From Azohydromonas caseinilytica (GTDB lineage Bacteria > Pseudomonadota > Gammaproteobacteria > Burkholderiales > Burkholderiaceae_C): 64,000 nt of DNA. Of the stretch, positions 16,832 through 24,277 are shown piece by piece; within the stretch, counting starts at the first letter, position 1; every line of letters starts with the position of its first letter. The stretch covers positions 1 to 64,000 of the forward strand of contig NZ_JABBFW010000029.1 in assembly GCF_012927045.1 (NCBI RefSeq), written 5' to 3'. Below the pieces are notes generated by a model. It worked only from the letters and a program-made list of their open reading frames with translations. It ran no database searches and was not told where the DNA came from. The translations under genes were made by a program, and so were the position numbers.

Positions 16832-17747
16832 TTTTGGGCTGGAAGAGCTGCAGGCCTTCGTGGCCGTGGCGGACCGCAGCAGCTTCCGCATGGCGGCGGA
16901 GCACCTGTACATCTCGCAGCCGGCGCTGAGCCGGCGCATCGACAAGCTGGAAGCCGCGCTGGGCCTGCGCCTGCTGGAGCGCACCACGCGCCAGGTGGAC
17001 CTGACCGCCGCCGGGCGCCAGTTCCTGGAGCGGGCGCGGCAGGCGCTGGAGGACCTGGAGGACGCCGTCACGCGGCTGTCGGACGACGCGCAGGCCCGGC
17101 GCGGGCAGGTGACGGTGGCCTGCGTGCCCTCGGTGGCGCAGCATGTGCTGCCCGGCATCGCCAAGGCCTTCGCGCAGAAGCAGCCGCATGTGCGCCTGCG
17201 CGTCATCGACGACAGCGCGCACCGCGTGCTGGCCAGCGTAGTCTCGGGCGAAGCCGATTTCGGGCTCAACTTCACCGGCGCGCAGGAGCCCGACGTGGAG
17301 TTCGAGGTGCTGGGCCGCGACGACTACGCCCTGGTGCTGCCGCATGACCACCCGCTGGCCACCCGCGCCGGCGTGGCCTGGGCTGACCTGGCGGACCAGA
17401 AGATGGTGGCGGTGTCGCGCCAGAGCGCCAACCGGCTGCTGGTGGACCATGCGCTGGCCGCCCTGCCCCGGCGCCCGGTGTGGTTCTACGAGACCGAGCA
17501 CGTGGCCGGCGCGCTGGGCCTGGTGTCGGCCGGCCTGGGCCTGGCGGCGCTGCCCCGGCTGTCGGTGCCGCCGGACCATCCGAGCCTGCGCTGCGTCCCG
17601 CTGGTCGAGCCGGTGGTGAGCCGCGTGGTGGGCCTGGTCACGCGCCGCGGACGCACGCTGTCGCCCACCGCCTGCCAGCTGTGCGAGCTGGTGCGGCGGG
17701 ATTTCGGGGCGGAGGCTGGGGGCTGCTCGTCACGGGCCGGGGGCTGA
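16818..17747 (+). CDS. LysR-family regulator of the adjacent Bug/porin operon
   Basis: A 309-residue LysR protein. Residues about 5-62 hold the HTH (VADRSSFRMAAEHLYISQPA, then SRRIDKLEAALGLRLLERTT), followed by the effector domain with VTVACVPSVAQHVLPGI. The ATG at 16818 was chosen because the conserved N-terminal MSRINFGLEELQAFV then falls in the family position; an upstream in-frame start at 16788 extends into the control region. No strong ribosome binding site precedes it. It is divergent from the Bug binding-protein gene and likely regulates that operon. A twin operator at 32098 suggests that it may also act on the Bug gene at 31062. Confidence 0.85.
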   Translation: MSRINFGLEELQAFVAVADRSSFRMAAEHLYISQPALSRRIDKLEAALGLRLLERTTRQVDLTAAGRQFLERARQALEDLEDAVTRLSDDAQARRGQVTVACVPSVAQHVLPGIAKAFAQKQPHVRLRVIDDSAHRVLASVVSGEADFGLNFTGAQEPDVEFEVLGRDDYALVLPHDHPLATRAGVAWADLADQKMVAVSRQSANRLLVDHALAALPRRPVWFYETEHVAGALGLVSAGLGLAALPRLSVPPDHPSLRCVPLVEPVVSRVVGLVTRRGRTLSPTACQLCELVRRDFGAEAGGCSSRAGG

Positions 17748-17888
17748 GGGCGGGTCGCGCCGGGGAGCCAGCGCTGCCCGCGGTGGCAGGACGGTCAGTC
17801 ATCACCAGCGCTGGGTGAACGAAGGCAAGCGGCCCAGCCGAGTACCGCGGCAAAGGGCAGATTGCCTCGTCGCAGTGCGGGGGTCAGC

Positions 17889-18668
17889 TCAGTGAGACAG
17901 CGTGCCAGTGGCGACCAGCACGACGGTGAGACCCGAGCCCAGCCAGCCCAGTTGCGCGACCGTTTCGCGCAGGCTCAACCTGCGCTGCAGTTGCGGCAGC
18001 AGGTCCGCCACCGCCACGTAGAGAAAGCTGCCCGCGGCCACCACCAGCAGGTAGGGAAACAGCGGCTTCCACGGCTCCACCGCCAGGTAGCCCACCACGC
18101 CGCCCGCCACGCCGGCCAAGCCTGAGGCGGCGTTGTAGACGAGCGCGCGCCGGCGTGAAAACCCGGCGTTGAGCAGCACGATGTAGTCGCCGACCTCCTG
18201 CGGTATCTCGTGCAGGATCACGGCCAACGCCGTGGCGATGCCCAATTGCGTGTCCGCCAGGAAGGCCGCCGCGATGATGATGCCGTCGCAGAAGTTGTGG
18301 ATGCTGTCGCCCAGCAGCACGCTCCAGCCGCCCTTGCCCGCCTGCTCGGCGTCGAAGCCGTGGTAGTGGCGGTGGTGCGGGTCGTCGCCTTCGTGGTGGT
18401 GGCCGTGGCGGTACAGCTCGGCCTTCTCCAGCAGGAAGAAAAACAGCAGGCCCCCGAGCAGCGCCAGGAACAGGCTGTGCGGGTCCGCCCCGCCCTCGAA
18501 GGCCTCGGGCAGCACGTTGAGCAGCGCCGTGCCCAGCAGCACGCCGGCCGAAAGGCTCACCAGGCTCTTGACCAGCCGGCCCAGCACGCCAAGCGTGAGC
18601 TGCGCGGCGAGCAGGACCGACAGCAGCCCGCCGAGGCCGGTGGCGGCAACGATGTAGGCAAGCGTCAT
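17889..18668 (-). CDS. ZIP-family metal transporter
   Basis: A 259-residue inner-membrane protein with about eight helices. The conserved metal site of ZIP proteins is visible as HNFCDG (residues 124-129) in helix IV and HEIPQE (153-158) in helix V. A His-rich cytoplasmic loop (residues 88-103, HGHHHEGDDPHHRHYH) lies between helices III and IV. The predicted role is uptake of Zn2+ or another divalent cation. The gene is the last in a minus-strand series that includes a COG0523 metallochaperone GTPase and HyuA/HyuB. That context suggests a metal-supply role, though the 74-base gap and the porin gene between leave co-transcription unproven. No gene lies in 17748-17888. Confidence 0.9.
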   Translation of the reverse strand: MTLAYIVAATGLGGLLSVLLAAQLTLGVLGRLVKSLVSLSAGVLLGTALLNVLPEAFEGGADPHSLFLALLGGLLFFFLLEKAELYRHGHHHEGDDPHHRHYHGFDAEQAGKGGWSVLLGDSIHNFCDGIIIAAAFLADTQLGIATALAVILHEIPQEVGDYIVLLNAGFSRRRALVYNAASGLAGVAGGVVGYLAVEPWKPLFPYLLVVAAGSFLYVAVADLLPQLQRRLSLRETVAQLGWLGSGLTVVLVATGTLSH

Positions 18669-18742
18669 GGGCTACTGGCAAGGCAGGGGCAGCCGCGCCC
18701 GGTGCGGCGGCTGCTGTTGCGAACGGCTACCTTGGATGCAGC

Positions 18743-19852
18743 TCAGAAATCGTGGCGCAGGCCGAATTCGTAGGCCGTCGAGCGTTGTCCGCCGAAGAAG
18801 TTGGGCGCCGCCGGGTTGCCGCTCACGGCCGGTCCGCCGGCAACGGCAAAACTGGCGGCGCCGTCGTTGGAGATGCGCGAGGCATGCGCATACAGCGCGG
18901 TGCGCTTGGACAAGCTGTAGACGTAGCCGGCCCCGATGAGATGGGCGTCGTTGTCGCTCAGCGCGGCGGTCGCGCCCTTCTGGTCGGCCCTCACGTAGGT
19001 GAGCTTGACCACGCCAGGTCCGGCTGGAATGGCGGCGGCCACCAGGGTGTTGACCGTGCGATCGCTGGCGTAGACCCAGCGCCGCTGCGCCAGGCTCAGC
19101 TTGACGACGCCGAAGTCGTAGGACGCACCGTAGACCTGGTCCTTGAAGTCCTCTCCCGCCGTCGCGTTGCGGGTGGTGAACTGGGCGGCCGCCACGTCGA
19201 GACCCTTGCCCTTCCACCCCAGGCGAAAGCCATTGCCCTTGGTGAAGCCTGCGGCCGTCGTGCCGCCTTCACCGGCCGTCACGATGAGCTGGCCGTAGAA
19301 GCCGCCGAGCTCCGCGGGCAGGAAATACTCCACCGCGTTGCTCACGCGCAGCGTGGGGTTGGCCTGCTGCGCTTCGGGCAGGGTGCCGAAGGCCTGGCCC
19401 AGGGCGCGCGAGGCCGCGAAGTTGCGAAAGCTGTTGGCGCCGGCGATGCCCAGCGTGGCGAAGGGATCGAAGCCACTCCACACCAGGTGCGTGGGCACCC
19501 AGTCGCGGCCCAGGCGCAACTCGCCCAGGCGCGAATGGGCCAGGCTCACGGTGGCGCGTCGGTCCCACAGCTGCCCAGCCGGCGTGCTGGCCCCGGCGGC
19601 GCCGGTGTCGGCCAGGATGGTGCCGTCCAGATAGAAGCCGGCGCTCAGCCCGTCGCCCAGTTGCTCGGTGCCACGGATGATCAGCTTGCTCGTCGAGTTG
19701 GCGCCGCTGGCCTCCGAGGTGATCGACCCGAGCGACCCGTTCTTGACATGGCGGACACTGAGGTCCACGGTGCCGCCGATCGTCACCGATGACTGGGCCA
19801 GTGCCGAAAGACAGGCCATGCCCAGGCCGGTCGCCCATATTGTTTTCAACAT
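18743..19852 (-). CDS. Gram-negative outer-membrane porin (OmpC-like)
   Basis: A 369-residue porin. A short signal peptide ends at ALAQ, followed by SSVTIGGTVDLSVRHVKNGS as the first strands. It has the RATVSLAHSRLGELRLGRDW element around the eyelet loop and ends with the C-terminal strand AYEFGLRHDF (terminal Phe). It resembles the porin at 13769 along its whole length but is clearly diverged. It lies downstream of a Bug binding-protein gene (138-base gap) in the HyuA/HyuB series, so it probably serves uptake of the same substrate. Between it and the Bug gene there is no ORF worth calling. Confidence 0.9.
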   Translation of the reverse strand: MLKTIWATGLGMACLSALAQSSVTIGGTVDLSVRHVKNGSLGSITSEASGANSTSKLIIRGTEQLGDGLSAGFYLDGTILADTGAAGASTPAGQLWDRRATVSLAHSRLGELRLGRDWVPTHLVWSGFDPFATLGIAGANSFRNFAASRALGQAFGTLPEAQQANPTLRVSNAVEYFLPAELGGFYGQLIVTAGEGGTTAAGFTKGNGFRLGWKGKGLDVAAAQFTTRNATAGEDFKDQVYGASYDFGVVKLSLAQRRWVYASDRTVNTLVAAAIPAGPGVVKLTYVRADQKGATAALSDNDAHLIGAGYVYSLSKRTALYAHASRISNDGAASFAVAGGPAVSGNPAAPNFFGGQRSTAYEFGLRHDF

Positions 19853-19990
19853 TTCCCGGTCTCCGTGGTTCCCGGCGTCGTGGCGCCGGGCTGATGGATG
19901 TGGCGAGACCCCTGTCCCCGCAGCGTGCGGAATGCCATCGGGGCTCGGGCACGCACCCGTGTGGCAAGCGTCGGGAGAAGGCTTCGCGCG

Positions 19991-20962
19991 CTATTCCGGC
20001 TTGAAGCCGGCGCTCTTGAGCAACTCGGCGCTCTGCGCCACGTCGCTGGCGATGTAGCGCTTGAACTGTTCGGTGCTCTCTGTCACGGGCTCGATACCAA
20101 GCTTGGCGTAGGCGCCCGACTTCCCGATTTCCGACACCGCCGCGTTGATCGTGGTGTTGAGGAACGCGATGCGCTCCGCCGGCGTGTCCTTCGGAGCCCA
20201 CACGCCGTACCAGGAGGCGTAGGAGAAGTTCGGGATGCCGCTTTCCTGCACTGTCGGGATCTCGGGCGCGAGCGGGCTGCGCTTGGCGGACGTGATGGCG
20301 ATAGGCTTGACCTTGCCCGACTTGGCCAGCGGCAGCACCGAGATCATCGAGTCCATCAACAGGTCCACATGGCCGCCCCCGACGTCGATCATGGCCGGCT
20401 GCGTGCCCTTGTAGGGCACGTAGGAGAAAGTGACGTTGCCCTGCTTGGCCAGCAACAGCGTGGCCAGGTGGCTCGGTGCACCGGTCGCGGGAATGGCGGC
20501 CGTCCACTTGCCGGGCTGCTGCTTGGCCGCGGCCAGCACCTCGCCGAGCTTTTGCTGTTCTTTCTGCGGCGCGATGACCAGCACCAGCGGCGCCTCGCCC
20601 ACCCGGGCCACCGGCGCAAAGTCGGCCTGCGGGTCGTAGGGCGCGTTGCTGAGCACCTGCTTGGCCAGCACGTGGGTGGCGGCCGAGAACAGCAGCGTGT
20701 AGCCGTCGGCGGGCGCTGTCTGCACGGCCTTGCCGCCGAGCGTGCCGTTGGCTCCGGCGCGGTTTTCCACCAGCACCGTCATGCCGAGCTGCTTGCGCAA
20801 CTGCTCGCCCAGCAGCCGCGCGGCGTTGTCCACGCCGCCGCCTGCGGCAAAGGGCACGATGATGCGGATCGTCTTGCCGCTCTCCGGGAACTTGGGCGCC
20901 TGGGCCCAGGCCGGCGCGACGAGCAGGGCCAGGCCTGCCGCCAGAAAACTCTGCAGCTTCAT
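19991..20962 (-). CDS. Bug/TctC-family periplasmic binding protein
   Basis: A 323-residue secreted binding protein. The signal peptide runs to about AWAQ. The mature start KTIRIIVPFAAGGGVDNAAR is the classical Bug signature, and the second lobe has ENRAGANGTLGGKAVQTAPA. It lies 33 bases after the COG0523 GTPase gene and before the porin gene on the same strand. The position predicts that it captures the substrate of the HyuA/HyuB-FAH pathway. No membrane subunits TctA or TctB are nearby, a common arrangement for orphan Bug proteins, which may use a shared transporter encoded elsewhere. Confidence 0.9.
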   Translation of the reverse strand: MKLQSFLAAGLALLVAPAWAQAPKFPESGKTIRIIVPFAAGGGVDNAARLLGEQLRKQLGMTVLVENRAGANGTLGGKAVQTAPADGYTLLFSAATHVLAKQVLSNAPYDPQADFAPVARVGEAPLVLVIAPQKEQQKLGEVLAAAKQQPGKWTAAIPATGAPSHLATLLLAKQGNVTFSYVPYKGTQPAMIDVGGGHVDLLMDSMISVLPLAKSGKVKPIAITSAKRSPLAPEIPTVQESGIPNFSYASWYGVWAPKDTPAERIAFLNTTINAAVSEIGKSGAYAKLGIEPVTESTEQFKRYIASDVAQSAELLKSAGFKPE

Positions 20963-20995
20963 CTTGTCTCCTACGGGTTGTGAAAGGTCGCGGCA

Positions 20996-22087
20996 CTAGG
21001 GTGTCGGGCGCCGTCGTCTCCTGTGGCGGGCCAGCAGCACGTCGAGCGTCTCCTCCAGCGCCTCGCGATCGACGCCGCGCGTGATGAACACGATGCGCGT
21101 GCGCCGGTCCCCGCTCGGCCAAGCGGGCAGCCACTGCGGCGGGTGGAAGAGGTGCTGCACGCCGTGGATGACCAGCGGCTGATCCGGCTGGTCGTCGAGA
21201 TGGACAAGGCCCTTGACGCGCAGCAGGTCCTCGCCGCGGCTGGCCACGAGCAGGTCCATCCAGGCGAAGAAGGCCTCCCGCGGCAGCGGCTCCTCGCGCA
21301 CCAGCACGAAGGCCGAGATGCCGTCGCGGTGCCGGGGCGCGTCCGCTGCCGGAGCAGCGGAGCCGACGGGCCTGTAGAACGGGGCGGCAGCCTGCGCACC
21401 CCGCTGCCAGGCAGCCGGCGTCTGCCCGCCCCGGTGCTGCATCAGGTCGCGCAGGGCATCGGGCAGGTGGTCGCGATCGAGGTGCAGCGTGGCGCTGGCG
21501 TTGAGGGATCGCAGCCGCTCCAGCAGCGCCGGCGCGGGCGGGCCGTCCAGCAGGTCCAGCTTGGTCAGGAGCAGCGCATCGGCCACCGCCACCTGCTGCA
21601 CGGACTCGGGATGTGCGTCCAGCGTCTTGTCACCCAGCACCGCGTCCACCGTGCAGGCCACGCCGGCCAGCACGAAACGCTGCCGGATGGCAGCTTCGCC
21701 CATGAGCGTGCGCAGGATGGGCCCCGGGTCGGCCAGGCCGCTGGTCTCCAGCAGCACCTGGCGCAGCGGCTCTCCCGCCACTTCGCCCTGATCGGCCAGC
21801 CGCGTGAAGGCCTCGACCAGGTCGCCGCGCAGGGCGCAGCACAGGCAGCCGTTGGGCAGCAGGATGGTGTCGTCGCTGGCCTGGGCGATCAGGTCCTGGT
21901 CGATGCCCACGGTGCCGAACTCGTTGACGATGACGGCGGTGCCCTGCAGGTCGGGCAGCCTGAGCAGCCGGTTGAGCAGCGTCGTCTTGCCGCTGCCCAG
22001 GAAGCCGGTGAGCACCGTGACGGGCACGCGCTCGCCATGTTCCTCCCGGGCCCCGGCGGCCAGCAGCGAAGTGAAATGCCCGCTCAT
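20996..22087 (-). CDS. COG0523/CobW-family GTPase (putative metallochaperone)
   Basis: A 363-residue G3E-type GTPase. Walker A is GFLGSGKT at residues 28-35, the metal-binding motif is GCLCC (Cys81, Cys83, Cys84), and the switch Glu segment LLETSGLADPGPI follows. The C-terminal domain runs from about residue 250. Family members insert Zn, Co or other metals into client enzymes. The start at 22087 follows four bases after the stop of the 126-aa gene, indicating tight coupling. Its neighbours HyuA and HyuB belong to a family that includes metal-dependent carboxylases and hydrolases, so they are the obvious clients. Clients and metal are inferred, not seen. Confidence 0.9.
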   Translation of the reverse strand: MSGHFTSLLAAGAREEHGERVPVTVLTGFLGSGKTTLLNRLLRLPDLQGTAVIVNEFGTVGIDQDLIAQASDDTILLPNGCLCCALRGDLVEAFTRLADQGEVAGEPLRQVLLETSGLADPGPILRTLMGEAAIRQRFVLAGVACTVDAVLGDKTLDAHPESVQQVAVADALLLTKLDLLDGPPAPALLERLRSLNASATLHLDRDHLPDALRDLMQHRGGQTPAAWQRGAQAAAPFYRPVGSAAPAADAPRHRDGISAFVLVREEPLPREAFFAWMDLLVASRGEDLLRVKGLVHLDDQPDQPLVIHGVQHLFHPPQWLPAWPSGDRRTRIVFITRGVDREALEETLDVLLARHRRRRRPTP

Positions 22088-22091
22088 CGCT

Positions 22092-22472
22092 TCAGCCCTG
22101 GCCCTTGGGGCCGTGCAGCTCGGCGAAGGAACGCAAGGTGCGCTCCAGCCGCGGCAGCAGCCAGGCGGCCACCTCGCCCGGCAGCCGCTCCTGCTGCATG
22201 TCATGCAGCAGGGCCAGCAGCGGCTGCGAGGGCTGCGGTGCGGCCTGCAGCGCCTGGAAGAAGCCCACCACCGCCGCGACTTCACAGCGCAGGCCGGCGT
22301 CCTCCAGGTAGCCGACGATGTCGAGCTCGAAGTCCTCCAGCCGCAGGCTCACTCCGCCCACGCCGCAGGCGCAGCCCGAGCCCAGGACGACGTGGTGGGC
22401 CGAGAGCTGGCTCCACAGATCCAGCAGCGCGCCGGCCTTGTGCGCGAGGTCGTCGGCCACGGCGGTGCTCAC
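22092..22472 (-). CDS. Small protein of unknown function between HyuB and the metallochaperone
   Basis: A 126-residue acidic protein without a signal peptide or membrane segment. It has a distinctive Cys motif, VLGSGCACGVGGVSLRL (CxC at residues about 34-36), followed by a helix-rich region (DIVGYLEDAG, VVGFFQALQA). The gene overlaps the HyuB stop by four bases and is followed by the COG0523 gene after four bases, so it belongs to the operon. Small third subunits of this size occur in some acetophenone/acetone-carboxylase-type complexes, but I cannot claim homology. The CxC pair could bind metal. A subunit or metal-handling adaptor role is inference. Confidence 0.7.
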   Translation of the reverse strand: MSTAVADDLAHKAGALLDLWSQLSAHHVVLGSGCACGVGGVSLRLEDFELDIVGYLEDAGLRCEVAAVVGFFQALQAAPQPSQPLLALLHDMQQERLPGEVAAWLLPRLERTLRSFAELHGPKGQG

Positions 22473-24277
22473 TGGCCGGCCCAGGCAAGGTCGTCGGCGG
22501 CGCCGTCAGCGCTGGCAGGGCCTGCCTGGCGCAACGCGGCCGTCGCGTCATGGTCCACGTGGCCCTTGGGATCGAGGACAACCTTGTAGACCTCGCGCGC
22601 CACCTCCGGGCTCACGTAGCCCTCGCGCACGTCCTCGGCCACCTTGTCGAGCTCGCGCTCCAGCGGGTTGCCGAAGCCGCCGCCGCCGCCCGAGAGCATC
22701 TTGTAGGCGTCGCCGCGCTCCAGGCGCACGTTGAAGATCTTGGCGTTGGGGTGGTCGGTCTTCCACTCGCCCTTGTGGCGCACGGCCAGGCCGTTGCCCA
22801 TGGCATCGCCGCCGCCTTCCAGGCCCCAGGGCTTGCAATGCACCCGGTCGATGCGGGTGGTGACGGTGAAGGGCGACAGCGCCTGCACCACCATCTCCGC
22901 GCCCAGGCCGCCGCGGTACTGGCCCGCGCCACCGCTGTCCTTGCGGATCTCGTACTTCTCCACCAGCACCGGGTATTTGGCCTCCAACTGCTCGGTGGGG
23001 CTGTTGTGGGTGTCGCCGTCGTTGATGCACACCGTCACCGACACGCCGTCCTCCCTGGACTTGGCACCCCAGCCACCGCCCAGCGGGCCGATGCCCACGA
23101 TGAAGAGGCGCCCGTCCTCCGGCGAGATGCCGTGGATGTTGGGGAACACCAGGTCGGCGTGGTGGCCGGCAATGGAGCGGTCGGGGATGGCCGGCGCCAG
23201 CGCCTTGAAGATGGTGTCGATCACCGTCATCGGGAAGGTCATCCACACCCGCATCGGGTACGGGCGCTCCGCGCTGATGACGGTGCCCATGGGCATGACG
23301 ACCTTCAGCGGCCTGAAACTGCCGTCGTTGACGGGGTAATCGGTGGGCGTGGTCAGGCACTTGTAGGCCACCTGCGCGCAGGCGATGCCGGTGGTGAAGC
23401 CCGAGTTGTAGAAGCCCCGCACCTGCTTGCTGACGTCGGAGAGGTCCACCGTCATCTCGTCGCCCTTGACGATGACCTTGACGCGGATCGGGATGCGCTT
23501 GCCGATCTCCAGGCCGTCGTCGTCCATGAAGGACTCGGCCTCGTAGGTGCCGTCGGGGATGGACAGCGTGTTCTTGCGGGCCACGGCCTCCGAGGAATCC
23601 ATGATCTGGCGGATCGAGCCGTTCACGGCCTCGGCGCCGTAGCGCTGCAGCAGCTCCACGTAGCGCCGCTCGCCGGTGGTGATGGCGGTGATCTGCGCGC
23701 GCAGGTCGCCCAGGGCGCGCTCGGCCAGGCGCACGTTCATGGCGATGATGTCGATGAGGTCCTGGTTGACCACGCCCTCGCGCTGGTACTTCATGATGGG
23801 GATCTGAATCCCCTCGCTGAAGATGTCGGTGGTCACGTTGCCCAGCGTGCCGCCCACGTCCAGCCAGTGCGCCATGCAGCAGGTGAAGCCCTCCAGCTGG
23901 CCCTCATGGAACACCGGCATGGTGAAGGTGAAGTGGTTGAGGTGGCTGCCGGTGGTGTAGGCGTCGTTGGTGACCAGGATGTCGCCGGGCTTGATGTTCT
24001 CGTAGCCGAAGTGGCGGATCTTGGCCTTGACGGTCTCCGACATGCCGCGGATGAACATCGGCAGCCCCAGGCCGATGGAGACCGTGTCACCCTCCTTGGT
24101 GAACAGGCCCACCGTGAAGTCCAGTGCCTCGTAGATGATGAGGTTGTAGGCCGTGCGGGTCAGGTTGGTCTTCATCTCCTCCGTCACGGCGTAGAGGCCG
24201 TTGCGGATGATCTCGACGGTGACCGGATCGACGGTGGCCGCAGCGTTGGTGGCCATGGTGTTGGTGGCGGTGTTCAT
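22469..24277 (-). CDS. Hydantoinase B/oxoprolinase-family subunit (HyuB-like)
   Basis: A 602-residue protein of the HyuB/oxoprolinase C/acetone-carboxylase alpha family. Signature segments include DPVTVEIIRNGLYAVTEEMK at the N-terminus, GDILVTNDAYTTGSHLNH, the HWLDVGGTLGNVTTDIFSEG metal-region segment, and the Gly-rich SGGGGGFGNPLERELDKV near the C-terminus. HyuA plus HyuB usually form an ATP-dependent enzyme acting on cyclic amides or carboxylating ketones. The gene start overlaps the HyuA stop by one base and its stop overlaps the 126-aa gene, so all are coupled. The C-terminal tail after about 580 is Ala/Asp-rich and variable. The actual substrate is unknown. Confidence 0.85.
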   Translation of the reverse strand: MNTATNTMATNAAATVDPVTVEIIRNGLYAVTEEMKTNLTRTAYNLIIYEALDFTVGLFTKEGDTVSIGLGLPMFIRGMSETVKAKIRHFGYENIKPGDILVTNDAYTTGSHLNHFTFTMPVFHEGQLEGFTCCMAHWLDVGGTLGNVTTDIFSEGIQIPIMKYQREGVVNQDLIDIIAMNVRLAERALGDLRAQITAITTGERRYVELLQRYGAEAVNGSIRQIMDSSEAVARKNTLSIPDGTYEAESFMDDDGLEIGKRIPIRVKVIVKGDEMTVDLSDVSKQVRGFYNSGFTTGIACAQVAYKCLTTPTDYPVNDGSFRPLKVVMPMGTVISAERPYPMRVWMTFPMTVIDTIFKALAPAIPDRSIAGHHADLVFPNIHGISPEDGRLFIVGIGPLGGGWGAKSREDGVSVTVCINDGDTHNSPTEQLEAKYPVLVEKYEIRKDSGGAGQYRGGLGAEMVVQALSPFTVTTRIDRVHCKPWGLEGGGDAMGNGLAVRHKGEWKTDHPNAKIFNVRLERGDAYKMLSGGGGGFGNPLERELDKVAEDVREGYVSPEVAREVYKVVLDPKGHVDHDATAALRQAGPASADGAADDLAWAGQ

